Assembly (NCBI RefSeq): GCF_900187135.1 | Contig: NZ_LT906443.1 | Coordinates: 2,046,001-2,110,000 of the forward strand | Source of the DNA: Corynebacterium ulcerans | GTDB taxonomy: Bacteria > Actinomycetota > Actinomycetes > Mycobacteriales > Mycobacteriaceae | Direction of reading: 5' to 3' | Length of the DNA: 64,000 nucleotides | Part shown: positions 1 to 9,321 of the stretch, piece after piece | Numbering within the stretch: the first letter of the stretch is position 1 | How the letters are laid out: every line of letters begins with the position of its first letter | The notes under the pieces: model-generated | Seen by the model: only the letters and a program-made list of their open reading frames with translations | Databases searched by the model: none | Told to the model about the DNA's origin: nothing | Translations under genes and position numbers: made by a program

Positions 1-153
1 ATGTCCTTTTAAGTAGCTAACACATAGCCCTGCGACTACCTTAAGCAACCAGAGAAGTCACAAGTTTTGTGTTTCCCGTGAAACATGTAAACAAAAAATA
101 TAGAGGCACAGTGAAAATGCTCGTTATTTAATTCTATTGTAGGAACACGTTTT

Positions 154-1188
154 TTAGCTTAACGTGTGGGAATCTCTGACTTTGAGTACCGTAGGGATGA
201 CAACGGACTCGGGTGTTGCATCGTTTTTCATGATGGAATACAGCATTTCAAAGGCCTTCTGTCCGATGGCTTCCACTTGTTGATCGATGACAGTAAGCGG
301 CGATTCTTGGAGCGTGAACACGGCGGCATTGTCAAAACCGATGAGTGCTACGTCCTTGCCAATTTTCAGTTTGCGAGAGTAAATAGCGCTCAACGCGCCG
401 ACTGCCATCATCATGTCGCCTGTGAGGATACTGTTGACTCCGCGGTCTAAGAGCTCAAGAGTTCCTGCGCGTCCGGCGTCATAGTGGTATCCACCAAAAT
501 AGACGTCGGGGGAGGGGATGCGTAGATCTTCCTTGATGGACGTAATTGCTTCAAGGCGTACTCTGCCGGTGGACGTGTCTTGGGGGCCTGCTAAGTATCC
601 AATTTTTGCCTGGCTGTTGAGGCTGAGAAGTCTGATAGCTTCCTTCATAGCAGGAAGCGGATCCGAAGTGACCGAAGGTACAGAACCTCCTAGAACGCTG
701 CGGTCTGCTGCGACGATGGGGATTCCGGAGTCTGCAAGCTCTGTTATTTTTTCTGCAGATTGAATATGAGGGACAACGATGATGCCGTCGACTTGCTGGC
801 TGTTCATCGTATCGAGTGCACTGTTGAGAACAATGGGAGATTCATCCGTGTTGGAGAGAATCGTGCTGTAGCCCTTAGCGCGTGCGGCCTGTTGGATCTC
901 AAATGCCAGGGTGTTGAAATATGGGTTGCAGATGTTAGGTAGTAGGACGCCGATGAGGTTCGTCTTTTGGTTGCGGAGTGCTTTCGCTTGAGCGTTGGGG
1001 CGGTAATTGAGTCGTTTGGCAGTTTCCGCGACGATAGTACGTGTGGACTCTGGGATTACCGGATTGTGTGCAAGGGCGCGGGACACTGTGCTGATAGAAA
1101 AACCTGTCTCAGCGGCAATATCTTTAAGTGTTGTTGACTGGCGCCGACGGCGCGGATAAGACGTAACGGGAGTGCGGGGAGCTTCCAT
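154..1188 (-). CDS. LacI/GalR-family transcriptional repressor
   Basis: A 344-residue DNA-binding repressor of the LacI/GalR family. The N-terminal helix-turn-helix (about residues 21-40, with ISTVSRAL as the recognition region) is followed by a hinge region and a periplasmic-binding-protein-like effector domain (from about residue 75, IGVLLPNICNPYF) that would bind a sugar or related small molecule. The length is normal for the family. The start is the ATG just downstream of a perfect 14-bp palindrome (1203-1216) typical of LacI-family operators, so autorepression is likely. No sugar-utilisation genes lie between it and accE, so its other targets, possibly left of the window, are unknown. 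The family call is secure; effector and regulon are not. Confidence 0.93.
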   Translation of the reverse strand: MEAPRTPVTSYPRRRRQSTTLKDIAAETGFSISTVSRALAHNPVIPESTRTIVAETAKRLNYRPNAQAKALRNQKTNLIGVLLPNICNPYFNTLAFEIQQAARAKGYSTILSNTDESPIVLNSALDTMNSQQVDGIIVVPHIQSAEKITELADSGIPIVAADRSVLGGSVPSVTSDPLPAMKEAIRLLSLNSQAKIGYLAGPQDTSTGRVRLEAITSIKEDLRIPSPDVYFGGYHYDAGRAGTLELLDRGVNSILTGDMMMAVGALSAIYSRKLKIGKDVALIGFDNAAVFTLQESPLTVIDQQVEAIGQKAFEMLYSIMKNDATPESVVIPTVLKVRDSHTLS

Positions 1189-1202
1189 AAAACCTGCTTT
1201 GG

Positions 1203-1216
1203 TGCAAACGTTTGCA
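1203..1216. promoter_or_regulatory. LacI-family operator palindrome
   Basis: TGCAAACGTTTGCA is a perfect palindrome centred on CG, the hallmark of LacI/GalR/CcpA-type operators. It lies 15 bp upstream of the start codon of the divergently unconstrained LacI-type gene (154-1188, minus strand), where bound repressor would block transcription or promoter clearance. Autoregulation is inferred from position and symmetry. Confidence 0.75.
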
Positions 1217-1298
1217 ATCTGAACTTAACTAAAATTAACTTACACCAGCGCGATGGTCAAGTGGGGAAAAGTGGCAAAATGGCTGTTATCTACAAGTA

Positions 1299-1343
1299 AA
1301 CCCCCTTCTTCTCCTGTGTATGGAGTATGACAAGAAGGGGGTT
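1299..1343 (-). terminator. Terminator-like hairpin downstream of accE
   Basis: AACCCCCTTCTT (1299-1310) pairs exactly with AAGAAGGGGGTT (1332-1343), a 12-bp stem with a 21-nt loop. It lies just past the accE stop codon and would end the minus-strand carboxylase transcript before the LacI gene. The U-tract after the stem is short, so termination may be partial. Confidence 0.6.
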
Positions 1344-1368
1344 ATGTGTTAATGTATTGTAAGTTTAC

Positions 1369-1617
1369 TTAGTAAAAACTTACATTCCTGAAGGCTGTGG
1401 GATTGTAGGTTATGGGCCGTTGTAGCCGTTCTTCAACGTTGCCCCAGAGGTTACGATCACGGTCTTTAGCGGCGGCTTTCTCTGCATCTTGGGCCAGGGA
1501 AGCAATCACAGTGGTGATCGCAGCCACTTGGACATTGTCTGGATTGCCTTTTACCACGGTAAGAAAGGGCTTCTTAGCCGGAGTGGTTTCTTCAGTCGTG
1601 GTGGACGTATCAGACAT
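1369..1617 (-). CDS. accE: Acyl-CoA carboxylase epsilon subunit
   Basis: An 82-residue protein matching the small epsilon subunit of actinobacterial acyl-CoA carboxylases, which binds and stimulates AccA-AccD complexes that make malonyl- or methylmalonyl-type extender units. Features are a charged, Thr/Glu-rich N-terminus, the PFLTVVKGNP strand typical of AccE N-terminal regions, and a C-terminal segment ending in a Trp-containing stretch (NLWGNVEERL). The ATG is preceded by AAGGA. It follows an AccD gene in the same direction with about 100 bp between, so co-transcription is likely. Its neighbours support the assignment as much as its sequence does. Confidence 0.82.
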   Translation of the reverse strand: MSDTSTTTEETTPAKKPFLTVVKGNPDNVQVAAITTVIASLAQDAEKAAAKDRDRNLWGNVEERLQRPITYNPTAFRNVSFY

Positions 1618-1715
1618 AGAAAATCCTTCTTGCCATCGGGTGAATAGGATAAGAACGCGGCGCGGTTAGGTATGTAGCTACTAACGGCACCACGCCCTAA
1701 AAACATATTCGAATA

Positions 1716-3347
1716 TTACAGCGGGATGTTACCGTGCTTCTTAGCCGGCATATTAATAACTTTGCGGTCAAGCAGACGCAAGCCTTCTATGATTTGGCCG
1801 CGGGTCTCGCTCGGAGGAATCACGGCATCCACGTAGCCGCGCTCTGCTGCCATGTAAGGATTGACGAGGGTTTCCTCGTATTCCTTTTCGTATTCCTTGG
1901 CCAGCGCAGCGACATCTTTGCCATTGGCTGCGGCGTTCTTCAGCTCCTTGCGGTAGATGAATCCCACTGCACCAGAGGCGCCCATGACGGCGATCTGTGC
2001 GGTAGGCCATGCAAGAACGATGTCCGCGCCCATGTCCTTTGAACCCATCACGCAGTAAGCCCCTCCGTAGGACTTACGGGTGATCACGGTGATCTTTCCG
2101 ACGCTTGCCTCGGAATATGCATACAGCAGCTTAGCACCACGACGGATAATGCCATCATATTCCTGGCTAGTGCCAGGCAGGAAGCCTGGCACATCCACGA
2201 ACTCGATGATCGGAACGTTAAAGGCATCGCAGGTGCGAATGAAACGGGCTGCCTTCTCTGATGCCTTGATGTCCAAACAGCCGGCGAACTCGGTGGGCTG
2301 GTTGGCAACGATTCCTACGCTTCTGCCCTCTACCCGGCCAAAACCGACAATGATATTGCCGGCGTAGTGTTCCTGAACCTCAAAGAAGTCTCCGTCGTCA
2401 ACGATGCGGGTGATGACGTCCTTCATGTCATATGGCTGGTTCGGAGAGTCTGGGATCAGAGTGTCTAGTTCAAGGTCGGACTCGGTGATGTTCTCCTGAA
2501 TCGACCCCACCATAAGCTCGGCAGCTTCCCGAGGAGCTTCCGCGCGGTTGTTGGATGGCAGGAATCCCACGAGATCGCGAACCCAGTCCAATGCGTCTGC
2601 ATCATCAGACGCGGTGTAGTGGGAAGTACCGGAGGTGGACATGTGGGTGTGTGCGCCACCCAATTCCTCTTGGGTGACTTCCTCACCAGTGACGGTCTTG
2701 ATCACGTCAGGGCCGGTGATGAACATCTTGGAGGTCTTATCCACCATGATGATGAAGTCGGTGAGGGCGGGGGAATAAACGTGACCGCCGGCGCAAGCAC
2801 CCATGATGAGGGAGATCTGCGGGATAACGCCAGACGCCAAGGTGTTGCGGTAGAAAATCTTGGAATAAAGGCCAAGGGAGACAACGCCCTCTTGGATACG
2901 AGCTCCAGCGCCTTCATTAATACCGATGAGTGGAACGCCGGTTTTAATGGCTAAATCCATGATCTTGACGATCTTCTCGCCGTAGACCTCGCCCAAAGCT
3001 CCGCCAAAGACAGCGCCGTCTTGGGAGAAGACACAGACTTTGCGGCCCTCAATGGTGCCGTAGCCGGTAACCACGCCGTCAGTGACCGGGCGCTTGGCGT
3101 CAAGCCCAAAGTTCTTGGAGCGATGGCGCGCTAGTGCGTCGACCTCGACAAAGGAATTGTCGTCGAGGAGGTATTCAATACGCTCGCGAGCGGTCTTTTT
3201 CCCCGCTGCATGTACCTTTTCAATCGAGGCCGGGCCCATGGGGGCCACGGTCTCAGCGAGGCGGGCGCGAAGATCCGCGAGCTTTCCGGCAGTGGTGGTG
3301 AGATCGGGAGCTGGAGTTCCCTGATCGTTGATCGTTGCGGCAGTCAT
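1716..3347 (-). CDS. accD2: Acyl-CoA carboxylase carboxyltransferase beta subunit (AccD2/DtsR2-like)
   Basis: A 543-residue carboxyltransferase that moves CO2 from carboxybiotin (on a separate AccBC alpha subunit) to an acyl-CoA. The N- and C-terminal crotonase-like halves are both present: [10 protein letters not shown] and [14 protein letters not shown] in the first, [19 protein letters not shown] and [10 protein letters not shown] in the second, with the usual KHGNIPL end. The residue aligned with the known acyl-CoA specificity position (after GGAY) is Cys, as in mycobacterial AccD5. It lies between accE and a second AccD gene. I assign it AccD2 (the mycolate-linked paralogue of C. glutamicum) because it is next to accE and distal to birA; the paralogue number is less certain than the family. 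Confidence 0.9.
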   Translation of the reverse strand: MTAATINDQGTPAPDLTTTAGKLADLRARLAETVAPMGPASIEKVHAAGKKTARERIEYLLDDNSFVEVDALARHRSKNFGLDAKRPVTDGVVTGYGTIEGRKVCVFSQDGAVFGGALGEVYGEKIVKIMDLAIKTGVPLIGINEGAGARIQEGVVSLGLYSKIFYRNTLASGVIPQISLIMGACAGGHVYSPALTDFIIMVDKTSKMFITGPDVIKTVTGEEVTQEELGGAHTHMSTSGTSHYTASDDADALDWVRDLVGFLPSNNRAEAPREAAELMVGSIQENITESDLELDTLIPDSPNQPYDMKDVITRIVDDGDFFEVQEHYAGNIIVGFGRVEGRSVGIVANQPTEFAGCLDIKASEKAARFIRTCDAFNVPIIEFVDVPGFLPGTSQEYDGIIRRGAKLLYAYSEASVGKITVITRKSYGGAYCVMGSKDMGADIVLAWPTAQIAVMGASGAVGFIYRKELKNAAANGKDVAALAKEYEKEYEETLVNPYMAAERGYVDAVIPPSETRGQIIEGLRLLDRKVINMPAKKHGNIPL

Positions 3348-3578
3348 GACTCAATAGTGTAAAGGTAGTACCCAAAAATTGTGAGGCGTTTCAAAAAAAC
3401 TTCGGTATGTTCCTGAAGGATTTTTCTGCTATATAGAGCTGCAATGAAAATTAAGACTCTTGACCTGCAAAAATTTCCCTCTTTGGGGGTGTATGCTTTG
3501 AAGTTTTCTACAGATATATGGGGGTAGTAGGGGAAGGTGCTGCTGCGAAAAACTCTTCAGAAGTGAGGTTGATGCTGT

Positions 3579-5210
3579 CTATAGCGGGATGTTTCCGTGC
3601 TTGCGCGCCGGGCGCTGGACATGCTTGTTCTTGAGGAGTCGGAGGTTGCGTGAAATATGCCCGCGGGTCTCGCTGGGCAAAATGACTGCGTCGATAAGCC
3701 CACGCTCGGCAGCTAGGTAGGGGTTGAGCATGTGATCTTCATACTCCCGTTCTAGGGCTTCGCTGAGAGCTACAACGTCATCGCCATTCTCTGCCGCTGC
3801 GATAAGCTCGCGCCGGTGCAGGAATCCGACAGCTCCTGCCGCTCCCATCACAGCAATTTGGGCGGTTGGCCAGGCAAGGTTGATGTCGGCTCCTAACCCC
3901 TTAGATCCCATGACGCAATACGCTCCGCCGTAGGCTTTTCGCATGGTGACGGTGATCTTTGGAACCGTGGCCTCGCCGTAGGCATACAGTAATTTAGCGC
4001 CACGACGCAGGATGCCGTTGTGTTCTTGCCCTGCGCCGGGTAGGAAGCCGGGGACGTCGACAAGCATCACGATAGGAATATTGAATGCGTCGCATGTGCG
4101 GATAAAACGGGCGGCTTTCTCTGAAGCATCAATGTCGAGGCAACCAGCAAACTGGGTGGGCTGATTGGCAACAAAACCTACCGATTCGCCTTCGATGCGG
4201 CCAAACGCTATGACAACATTTTCTGCGCGATCTGCCTGGATCTCCAGATAACCACCGTCGTCTGTGATTGATTCGATGACGCTGCGAACATCATAAGGAA
4301 TTGACGGAGAATCTGGGATGATGTGGTCTAGCCGCAGATCGTCTGGTGTGAGATTGTCTTCTATGCTTCCTTCTTCTCGGTCATAATCCTCGCGCGGGGC
4401 GACGCCACGATTATTTGAAGGGAGGAAACTGACAAGGTCTTGGACAAAATCGAGGGCTTCCTCATCGTCTGCCGCAGTGAAGTGGCTGTTACCAGCTGCA
4501 GTCATGTGAGCATTGGCTCCGCCGAGTTCCTCTTGGGAGATGATTTCTCCGGTTACTGTTTTAATAACATCTGGTCCGGTGACAAACATCTTGGAGGTTC
4601 GGTCCACCATCACCACGAAATCGGTGAGAGCAGGGGAATAGGCGTTCCCGCCCGCGCAGCTTCCCATGATGACGGAGATTTGGGGAACTACTCCGGAAGC
4701 ATTGATGTTGTGATAAAAAGTCTGCGCGATGAGGTCTAGGGAGACCGCGCCATCTTGAATGCGGGCGCCTGCGCCCTCGTAGAGGCCGATGAGGGGGCGT
4801 CCGGTGGCAACGGCAAGTTCCATAATCTTGATCATTTTTTCGCCATACACCTCGCCAAGCGCGCCGCCGAAAACGGTTCCGTCTTGGGAGAAGATGCATA
4901 CTTCGCGGCCGTCGATCGTGCCCCAGCCGGTTACGATTCCGTCGGTGACAGGGCGTTTTTTATGCATGCCAAAGTCAAAGGTGCGGTGGCGTGCGAGTTG
5001 ATCGGTCTCGATGAAGGAACCCTCATCCAGAAGATAATCGAGTCGTTCACGGGCAGTGAGCCTGCCGGCTTGTTTAACTTTATCCAGAGCTTTTGCGCCC
5101 ATAGGCTGACCTGCTTCAACGCGTCGTGCTTTGAAGTCCGCGATCTTGCCGGCAGTAGTGGTCATGTCTTTGAGTGCGGCAACATCAACAAAAGGTGAGG
5201 AAAGTGTCAT
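3579..5210 (-). CDS. accD1: Acyl-CoA carboxylase carboxyltransferase beta subunit (AccD1/DtsR1-like)
   Basis: A 543-residue carboxyltransferase, paralogous to the gene just downstream. It has the same carboxybiotin- and CoA-binding signatures ([52 protein letters not shown], terminal KHGNIPL). The chosen start gives an N-terminus [10 protein letters not shown] that matches MTISSPLIDV of C. glutamicum DtsR1; 14 extra upstream codons are open but not expected to be translated. DtsR1 is the acetyl-CoA carboxylase beta subunit that supplies malonyl-CoA and is linked to detergent sensitivity and glutamate secretion. It diverges from birA, which biotinylates the partner alpha subunit. The alpha subunit AccBC is not in this window. 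Confidence 0.9.
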   Translation of the reverse strand: MTLSSPFVDVAALKDMTTTAGKIADFKARRVEAGQPMGAKALDKVKQAGRLTARERLDYLLDEGSFIETDQLARHRTFDFGMHKKRPVTDGIVTGWGTIDGREVCIFSQDGTVFGGALGEVYGEKMIKIMELAVATGRPLIGLYEGAGARIQDGAVSLDLIAQTFYHNINASGVVPQISVIMGSCAGGNAYSPALTDFVVMVDRTSKMFVTGPDVIKTVTGEIISQEELGGANAHMTAAGNSHFTAADDEEALDFVQDLVSFLPSNNRGVAPREDYDREEGSIEDNLTPDDLRLDHIIPDSPSIPYDVRSVIESITDDGGYLEIQADRAENVVIAFGRIEGESVGFVANQPTQFAGCLDIDASEKAARFIRTCDAFNIPIVMLVDVPGFLPGAGQEHNGILRRGAKLLYAYGEATVPKITVTMRKAYGGAYCVMGSKGLGADINLAWPTAQIAVMGAAGAVGFLHRRELIAAAENGDDVVALSEALEREYEDHMLNPYLAAERGLIDAVILPSETRGHISRNLRLLKNKHVQRPARKHGNIPL

Positions 5211-5438
5211 GTTTGGCAGCATAGACCGGTACGGCGACAGTTTCCAGAGCAAAACGTTAAATTTTTTTCAACGAAAGCGTATTTTCCCACCACATGCAGG
5301 TTATTTTGTGCACAAAAAATTTTTTCCGCATGTCTCCTGGCGCGCTCTATAAGAGATAATCCCTCGCACATTCAGGCATTCTGACCCAGGGCTGCGTCTG
5401 TAACGAGGAGTAAACGAGTTGGGAGGCAAACGGCTAAA

Positions 5439-6317
5439 ATGATGCGAATGAGTACAGGGTCAGGAGAAATGGTGGATAAGGACGCGAGACGCAGCACTCT
5501 CGTAGAAAAAAGCGGCGGTAGTCGTGACTCGCGGACCCCTCTCAACGTTGGGTGGTTGCGTGAACAGCTGATAGATGATGGCCCCTTCGCGCGTATCCTT
5601 CATTCATCAACGACGGGTTCCACTAACACTGATCTGGTCGCCGCTGCGCATGAGGGAGCACCTGCGTGGACTGTCGTTCTCACAGAACACCAAACCTTGG
5701 GCCGCGGGCGCATGGGGAGACGCTATGAGGCACCAGCGGGTGCACAGCTCACCCTTTCCGTACTCATCCGGCCGCCGAGGGAATCGGTTTTCCGGCTCGG
5801 CACGATGCCATTAGCCACTGGCTTGGCGCTTATCGACGCCCTCAAAGGCGCAGAAGGAGTCGGCCTCAAGTGGCCCAATGACCTGCTCTGCGAGGGACGT
5901 AAGCTGTGCGGCATGCTCGCTGAAGCCGTGAGTCTAGGAGAAGAACCCGCCGTGGTTATAGGCCTCGGGCTTAACACCTCGCTCACACGTGAGGAACTTC
6001 CGGTACCGCATGCCACGAGCCTGGAATTGGAAGGAATACCTTACGAGCGCAACGAACTAGCAGTTCGAGTGCTGACAGCGCTGCACCGACGGCTGCGCCA
6101 ATGGGAGGACAACGACCCCACCTTGATCGCAGAATATCGTCAGGTGTGCACCTCTATAGGTGCTGACGTTCGAGTGATCCTGTCGGAAAACGAGGAGCTC
6201 CTCGGTGTAGCGGAATCGGTCTCCGATGCCGGGCTTATCTGCGTTCGCGATTCGCAAGGAGAGCTCCACGAGCTCATGGCCGGAGACGTGACCCATTTGC
6301 GACTTCAGGATAAATAA
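5439..6317 (+). CDS. birA: Biotin-[acetyl-CoA-carboxylase] ligase
   Basis: A biotin protein ligase that activates biotin as biotinyl-AMP and attaches it to the carrier lysine of acyl-CoA/pyruvate carboxylases. The catalytic loop GRGRMGR is present, as is the KWPNDLL motif and a C-terminal SH3-like domain (ITHLRL end). There is no N-terminal helix-turn-helix, so it is a class I ligase without repressor function. The start is uncertain: ATG at 5439, at 5448 (seven bases after a TAAAAT -10-like hexamer, so possibly leaderless) or at 5469 (just after CAGGAGAA). The divergent position beside accD1 couples the carboxylase to its activating enzyme. The following gene begins on the next base after its stop. 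Confidence 0.92.
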   Translation: MMRMSTGSGEMVDKDARRSTLVEKSGGSRDSRTPLNVGWLREQLIDDGPFARILHSSTTGSTNTDLVAAAHEGAPAWTVVLTEHQTLGRGRMGRRYEAPAGAQLTLSVLIRPPRESVFRLGTMPLATGLALIDALKGAEGVGLKWPNDLLCEGRKLCGMLAEAVSLGEEPAVVIGLGLNTSLTREELPVPHATSLELEGIPYERNELAVRVLTALHRRLRQWEDNDPTLIAEYRQVCTSIGADVRVILSENEELLGVAESVSDAGLICVRDSQGELHELMAGDVTHLRLQDK

Positions 6318-6788
6318 GTGGCACGAGTTCGAGTTCTACCCGACGAAATTGTGCGTGTCGACGTCACCCGCTCATTTGTCTCCCTAGTCTATCCCGTCTG
6401 CGAGCTCCTACTCATCACAGGCGTGTGCTGGATGCTCATCGGATACCTGGATCGTGACCCCCAGGACTCCATCCAACTGCGTAACGCCGTGGTAGGTCTA
6501 TGGGCGGCGCTGGCCCTCTGGCGTTTTGCTCTGCCCGTGCTACGTGCTCGCAAAGAACGTGTGATTGTCACTGATCAACGCGTGATCTTGCGTACTCAGG
6601 GCATCATGGGGGCTAGCGAATCAATACCGCTGCGTGCGGTGCGTCATGTGGGCCGTAAGCGTAAGAATATTTCTTTGGCTGTCTCTGGCTACCAACGTCC
6701 CATCATGTTGGCAAACGTAGCCAAAGCCAAGCACGTGGTTGCGTCTATTGAAGAAGGCATGAATCAGGGGCGTGGATATTGGGGGTAG
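6318..6788 (+). CDS. PH-domain membrane protein
   Basis: A 156-residue protein with two hydrophobic segments (about residues 22-40 and 50-68), then a bacterial PH-like domain (REHVIVTDQRVILRTQG-type strands, here ERVIVTDQRVILRTQG). The GTG start directly follows the birA stop codon, so the two are translationally coupled. The role is unknown. The arrangement next to birA and upstream of purK recalls C. glutamicum, where a membrane protein of this kind sits between them. The family call rests on the pattern of the ITDxRVI...R strand and the paired membrane segments. Confidence 0.75.
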   Translation: MARVRVLPDEIVRVDVTRSFVSLVYPVCELLLITGVCWMLIGYLDRDPQDSIQLRNAVVGLWAALALWRFALPVLRARKERVIVTDQRVILRTQGIMGASESIPLRAVRHVGRKRKNISLAVSGYQRPIMLANVAKAKHVVASIEEGMNQGRGYWG

Positions 6789-6796
6789 ATGGGCCG

Positions 6797-7540
6797 TTAT
6801 AGGGACGGCAAGGATCCCTGTTTGCGACTTTGGCGACCCACGAGCACTAGTGTCCCCGTCGCGATGACGAGGAGTACTACGCAGCAGAAAGCGTCGTAAC
6901 GCAGTGATGCTGCAGTAAGGGACTCTAAGCTGCGTGCTAGCGGAAAATAGTGCAGTAGCGAGCCGAACGGTTGCGGATAAAGCGATATAGGCACGATAGT
7001 TCCGAGGGCGATGGGGAGAAACGGAACCAGTAGGTTAAGCACAATATACGGATCTGACCATAGAAAAGCTGCGGTTGATGCGCACAGGCCCAAACCTACT
7101 CCTAATGCGATGGCGATCGGGAAAAGCGGCAGAGACGCACTGATAACCGAAATAGACGGCGGCATTGCGATCCATAAAGCAAGAGCACTGATACCGGCAC
7201 TCGTGGCGCTGACACCGCCCGCAAAAAGTGCGATTGCTACGAAGTACGCAGAATCGAGATGGCGGCGAGTCACCACTTCCGTGAGCACACCACAGGCTCT
7301 GTCATGGGCGATTGTTGTGGCAATCAACATCGCTGTTGTTGCCACTGTGCACATGATTATTGCTCGAACAAAAATGCTTCCTGGATTGGGAGAGTGTAAA
7401 GCTGAGCCAAGTAAGAACATCCCCAGGATTTCAAGGAGTGGAGCCAACCCTATTGTTATGATTGCGGCGGTGGGGGTACCTAACAATGGCGAAGAAAGAA
7501 AAGCCATGCGCATAGTGGAAACGCAGCGTGCAAACCACAT
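6797..7540 (-). CDS. ABC exporter permease (second membrane subunit)
   Basis: A 247-residue integral membrane protein with about six hydrophobic segments, of the ABC-2 exporter permease type. It is the last gene of a three-gene cluster with another permease (7574-8356) and an ATPase (8353-9321), 33 bp after the preceding permease stop. It is convergent with the PH-domain gene, leaving only 8 bp between. The substrate is unknown; such ATPase-plus-two-permease sets often export drugs, peptides or lipids. Base composition looks more AT-rich than in birA or purK. Confidence 0.72.
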   Translation of the reverse strand: MWFARCVSTMRMAFLSSPLLGTPTAAIITIGLAPLLEILGMFLLGSALHSPNPGSIFVRAIIMCTVATTAMLIATTIAHDRACGVLTEVVTRRHLDSAYFVAIALFAGGVSATSAGISALALWIAMPPSISVISASLPLFPIAIALGVGLGLCASTAAFLWSDPYIVLNLLVPFLPIALGTIVPISLYPQPFGSLLHYFPLARSLESLTAASLRYDAFCCVVLLVIATGTLVLVGRQSRKQGSLPSL

Positions 7541-7573
7541 GAATAAGGGGGTTCCTCTCAGGGAATAAAATAA

Positions 7574-8356
7574 TTAAATGGTGAGGCTGGATAACGTAGC
7601 AGTAGAAAGTTTCTTGCTGACTGTTCTAAGTAAAACTATTCCCAGCAAGAACCACATTGCCGCGGTAAAGAGAGAACACACTAATCCCAAAAGTGTGACG
7701 GCTTGTGGAGCCATGAGAAGGTGACTGATCCGCATCGTTGGCGATACTACGAGCAGCAGTTGTTCAAGAATCGGATGTGACAGAGCCGGAACTCCAAAGA
7801 CCCCGGAGACCATATACAAAGGGATAAGAAGCAACGCCTCAAATGCTGGGGCATTATCGCTCAGCACAAATAAGGACGCGATTACCATGGATACACCCAT
7901 CCCCGCGATCCATATGATTGTTAAACCGAAGATAAACAATGCTAGGAATGCAGCATCATAGTGAATAGCGATACTGGCAGGGCCAGGGATAACCCAGAGA
8001 CCTAAAGCTATAAGGAATGAAAGAATCCCGCTGCATGCGATGGATAGAATCAACGCCATGAGCGGTTGAATAGCCCCAATTCGTGCACTGAAAAAGTAGA
8101 TCAGTGTGCCTTTAAACTTTTCAAATCTGATAATCCCGCCAGCGGCGGTGATCGTAGCCCATGTGCCAATTAAACCCGTACGGACAAAACTGGCGTAGGG
8201 GTCAGCGCCCCAAGCAGATACTGCCAATCGTTGAATGATGGCCGATACTATTGTCGCGACCAACATCAGCTGCACAAAATAAGGGAAAGTAAGGAATTGG
8301 CGCATATGAAACAGCGTCATTCGTTTAATTCGCGTTAGTTGCTCCCATGTACTCAT
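7574..8356 (-). CDS. ABC exporter permease (first membrane subunit)
   Basis: A 260-residue ABC-2-type permease with about six predicted membrane spans and a short cytoplasmic N-terminus (MSTWEQLTRIKRM). Its start overlaps the stop of the upstream ATPase gene by four bases (ATGA), indicating coupled translation. With the 247-residue permease downstream it probably forms a heterodimeric channel. It resembles the membrane components of actinobacterial multidrug or daunorubicin-type exporters in general layout only; I cannot name the substrate. Confidence 0.75.
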   Translation of the reverse strand: MSTWEQLTRIKRMTLFHMRQFLTFPYFVQLMLVATIVSAIIQRLAVSAWGADPYASFVRTGLIGTWATITAAGGIIRFEKFKGTLIYFFSARIGAIQPLMALILSIACSGILSFLIALGLWVIPGPASIAIHYDAAFLALFIFGLTIIWIAGMGVSMVIASLFVLSDNAPAFEALLLIPLYMVSGVFGVPALSHPILEQLLLVVSPTMRISHLLMAPQAVTLLGLVCSLFTAAMWFLLGIVLLRTVSKKLSTATLSSLTI

Positions 8357-9321
8357 GCAGCACCGGTTTTTGTGTCATGGGATAGGAGAATATAAGCATC
8401 CTCCAGCTCGGGATTTTTATCTATGACGTTATCTACCACTGTGATGCCTTGGGATGCGAGCTCAGCTAGGAGTCTCTCATGATTGGGGATGTTCCAATAA
8501 GTGGTGAGACACCATTTGCTACCAATAGGCCGTACCGCTGCGTGTCCTAAGCCTGGAACCGCCGCTCTGAGTTTTGGTATATCGGGCTTAGCGTGCGGTG
8601 GAATGTGGAGCATAGTGACGTGACTAAGTCCGGCTTTTTCTACGATTTGTGGGACTGTTCCTCTTGCAACGATGTGCCCTTCTTTGAGCAATAAAACATG
8701 TTCGGAAAGCTCTGCGACTTCTTCCAGAGAATGGCTTGCCAAAAATACAGCAGTTCCATTCTGAGCAATGCTGGCGATAAGACTGCGTATATGTAAAGAA
8801 ATATCGGGGTCTAAACCGCTAGTAGGCTCATCCAAAATTAGTACGCTTGGGCTTCCTAGAAGCGCTCGTGCGATATGTAAACGCTGAATCTGCCCGCGTG
8901 ATAAAACTCCTGCTTTCTTATCCGCATGAGAGCTAAGATCAACGGCATTTAACACACGAGAGACCTCAGCCGGAGAAGTTTTACGTGGTACCCCTGCCAA
9001 ATCAGCGAAAAAGAGAAGATTATTAAAGACCGTTACGCGTGGATAGAACCCCTTATCGCCGCCAAAAGCTACTCCTAGATGTTTTCGAGCTTCGAAAGGT
9101 TTTTTAAGAGCATTAACTCCATGAACAGTGATCGAACCGCTGGTCGGTTTTAGTAAAGACGCACACATTTTTAGCAGAGTGGTTTTCCCCGCCCCATTGA
9201 TGCCCACGAGGCATGTGACCTGTCCTGCGGGGACACTAAAGCTCACGTTGTTAACTGCAATGTAATCACTTTTTGCAGAGGAGAAAATGCGGCTGAGGTG
9301 AGATACTTCCAGAGGCTGCAT
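8353..9321 (-). CDS. ABC exporter ATP-binding protein
   Basis: A 322-residue ABC ATPase: Walker A GINGAGKTTLL (about residues 39-49), signature LSRGQIQRLHIARAL, Walker B VLILDEPTSGLDP and the switch histidine in SHSLEEV. A roughly 100-residue C-terminal extension after the nucleotide-binding domain, as in DrrA-like exporters, may contact the permeases. The signature has Arg-Gly where Gly-Gly is commonest (LSxGQ is kept). It is the promoter-proximal gene of the exporter cluster, reading away from purK across a 541-bp gene-free region. Direction of transport (export) is inferred from the absence of a binding protein and from the DrrA-like architecture. Confidence 0.88.
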   Translation of the reverse strand: MQPLEVSHLSRIFSSAKSDYIAVNNVSFSVPAGQVTCLVGINGAGKTTLLKMCASLLKPTSGSITVHGVNALKKPFEARKHLGVAFGGDKGFYPRVTVFNNLLFFADLAGVPRKTSPAEVSRVLNAVDLSSHADKKAGVLSRGQIQRLHIARALLGSPSVLILDEPTSGLDPDISLHIRSLIASIAQNGTAVFLASHSLEEVAELSEHVLLLKEGHIVARGTVPQIVEKAGLSHVTMLHIPPHAKPDIPKLRAAVPGLGHAAVRPIGSKWCLTTYWNIPNHERLLAELASQGITVVDNVIDKNPELEDAYILLSHDTKTGAA

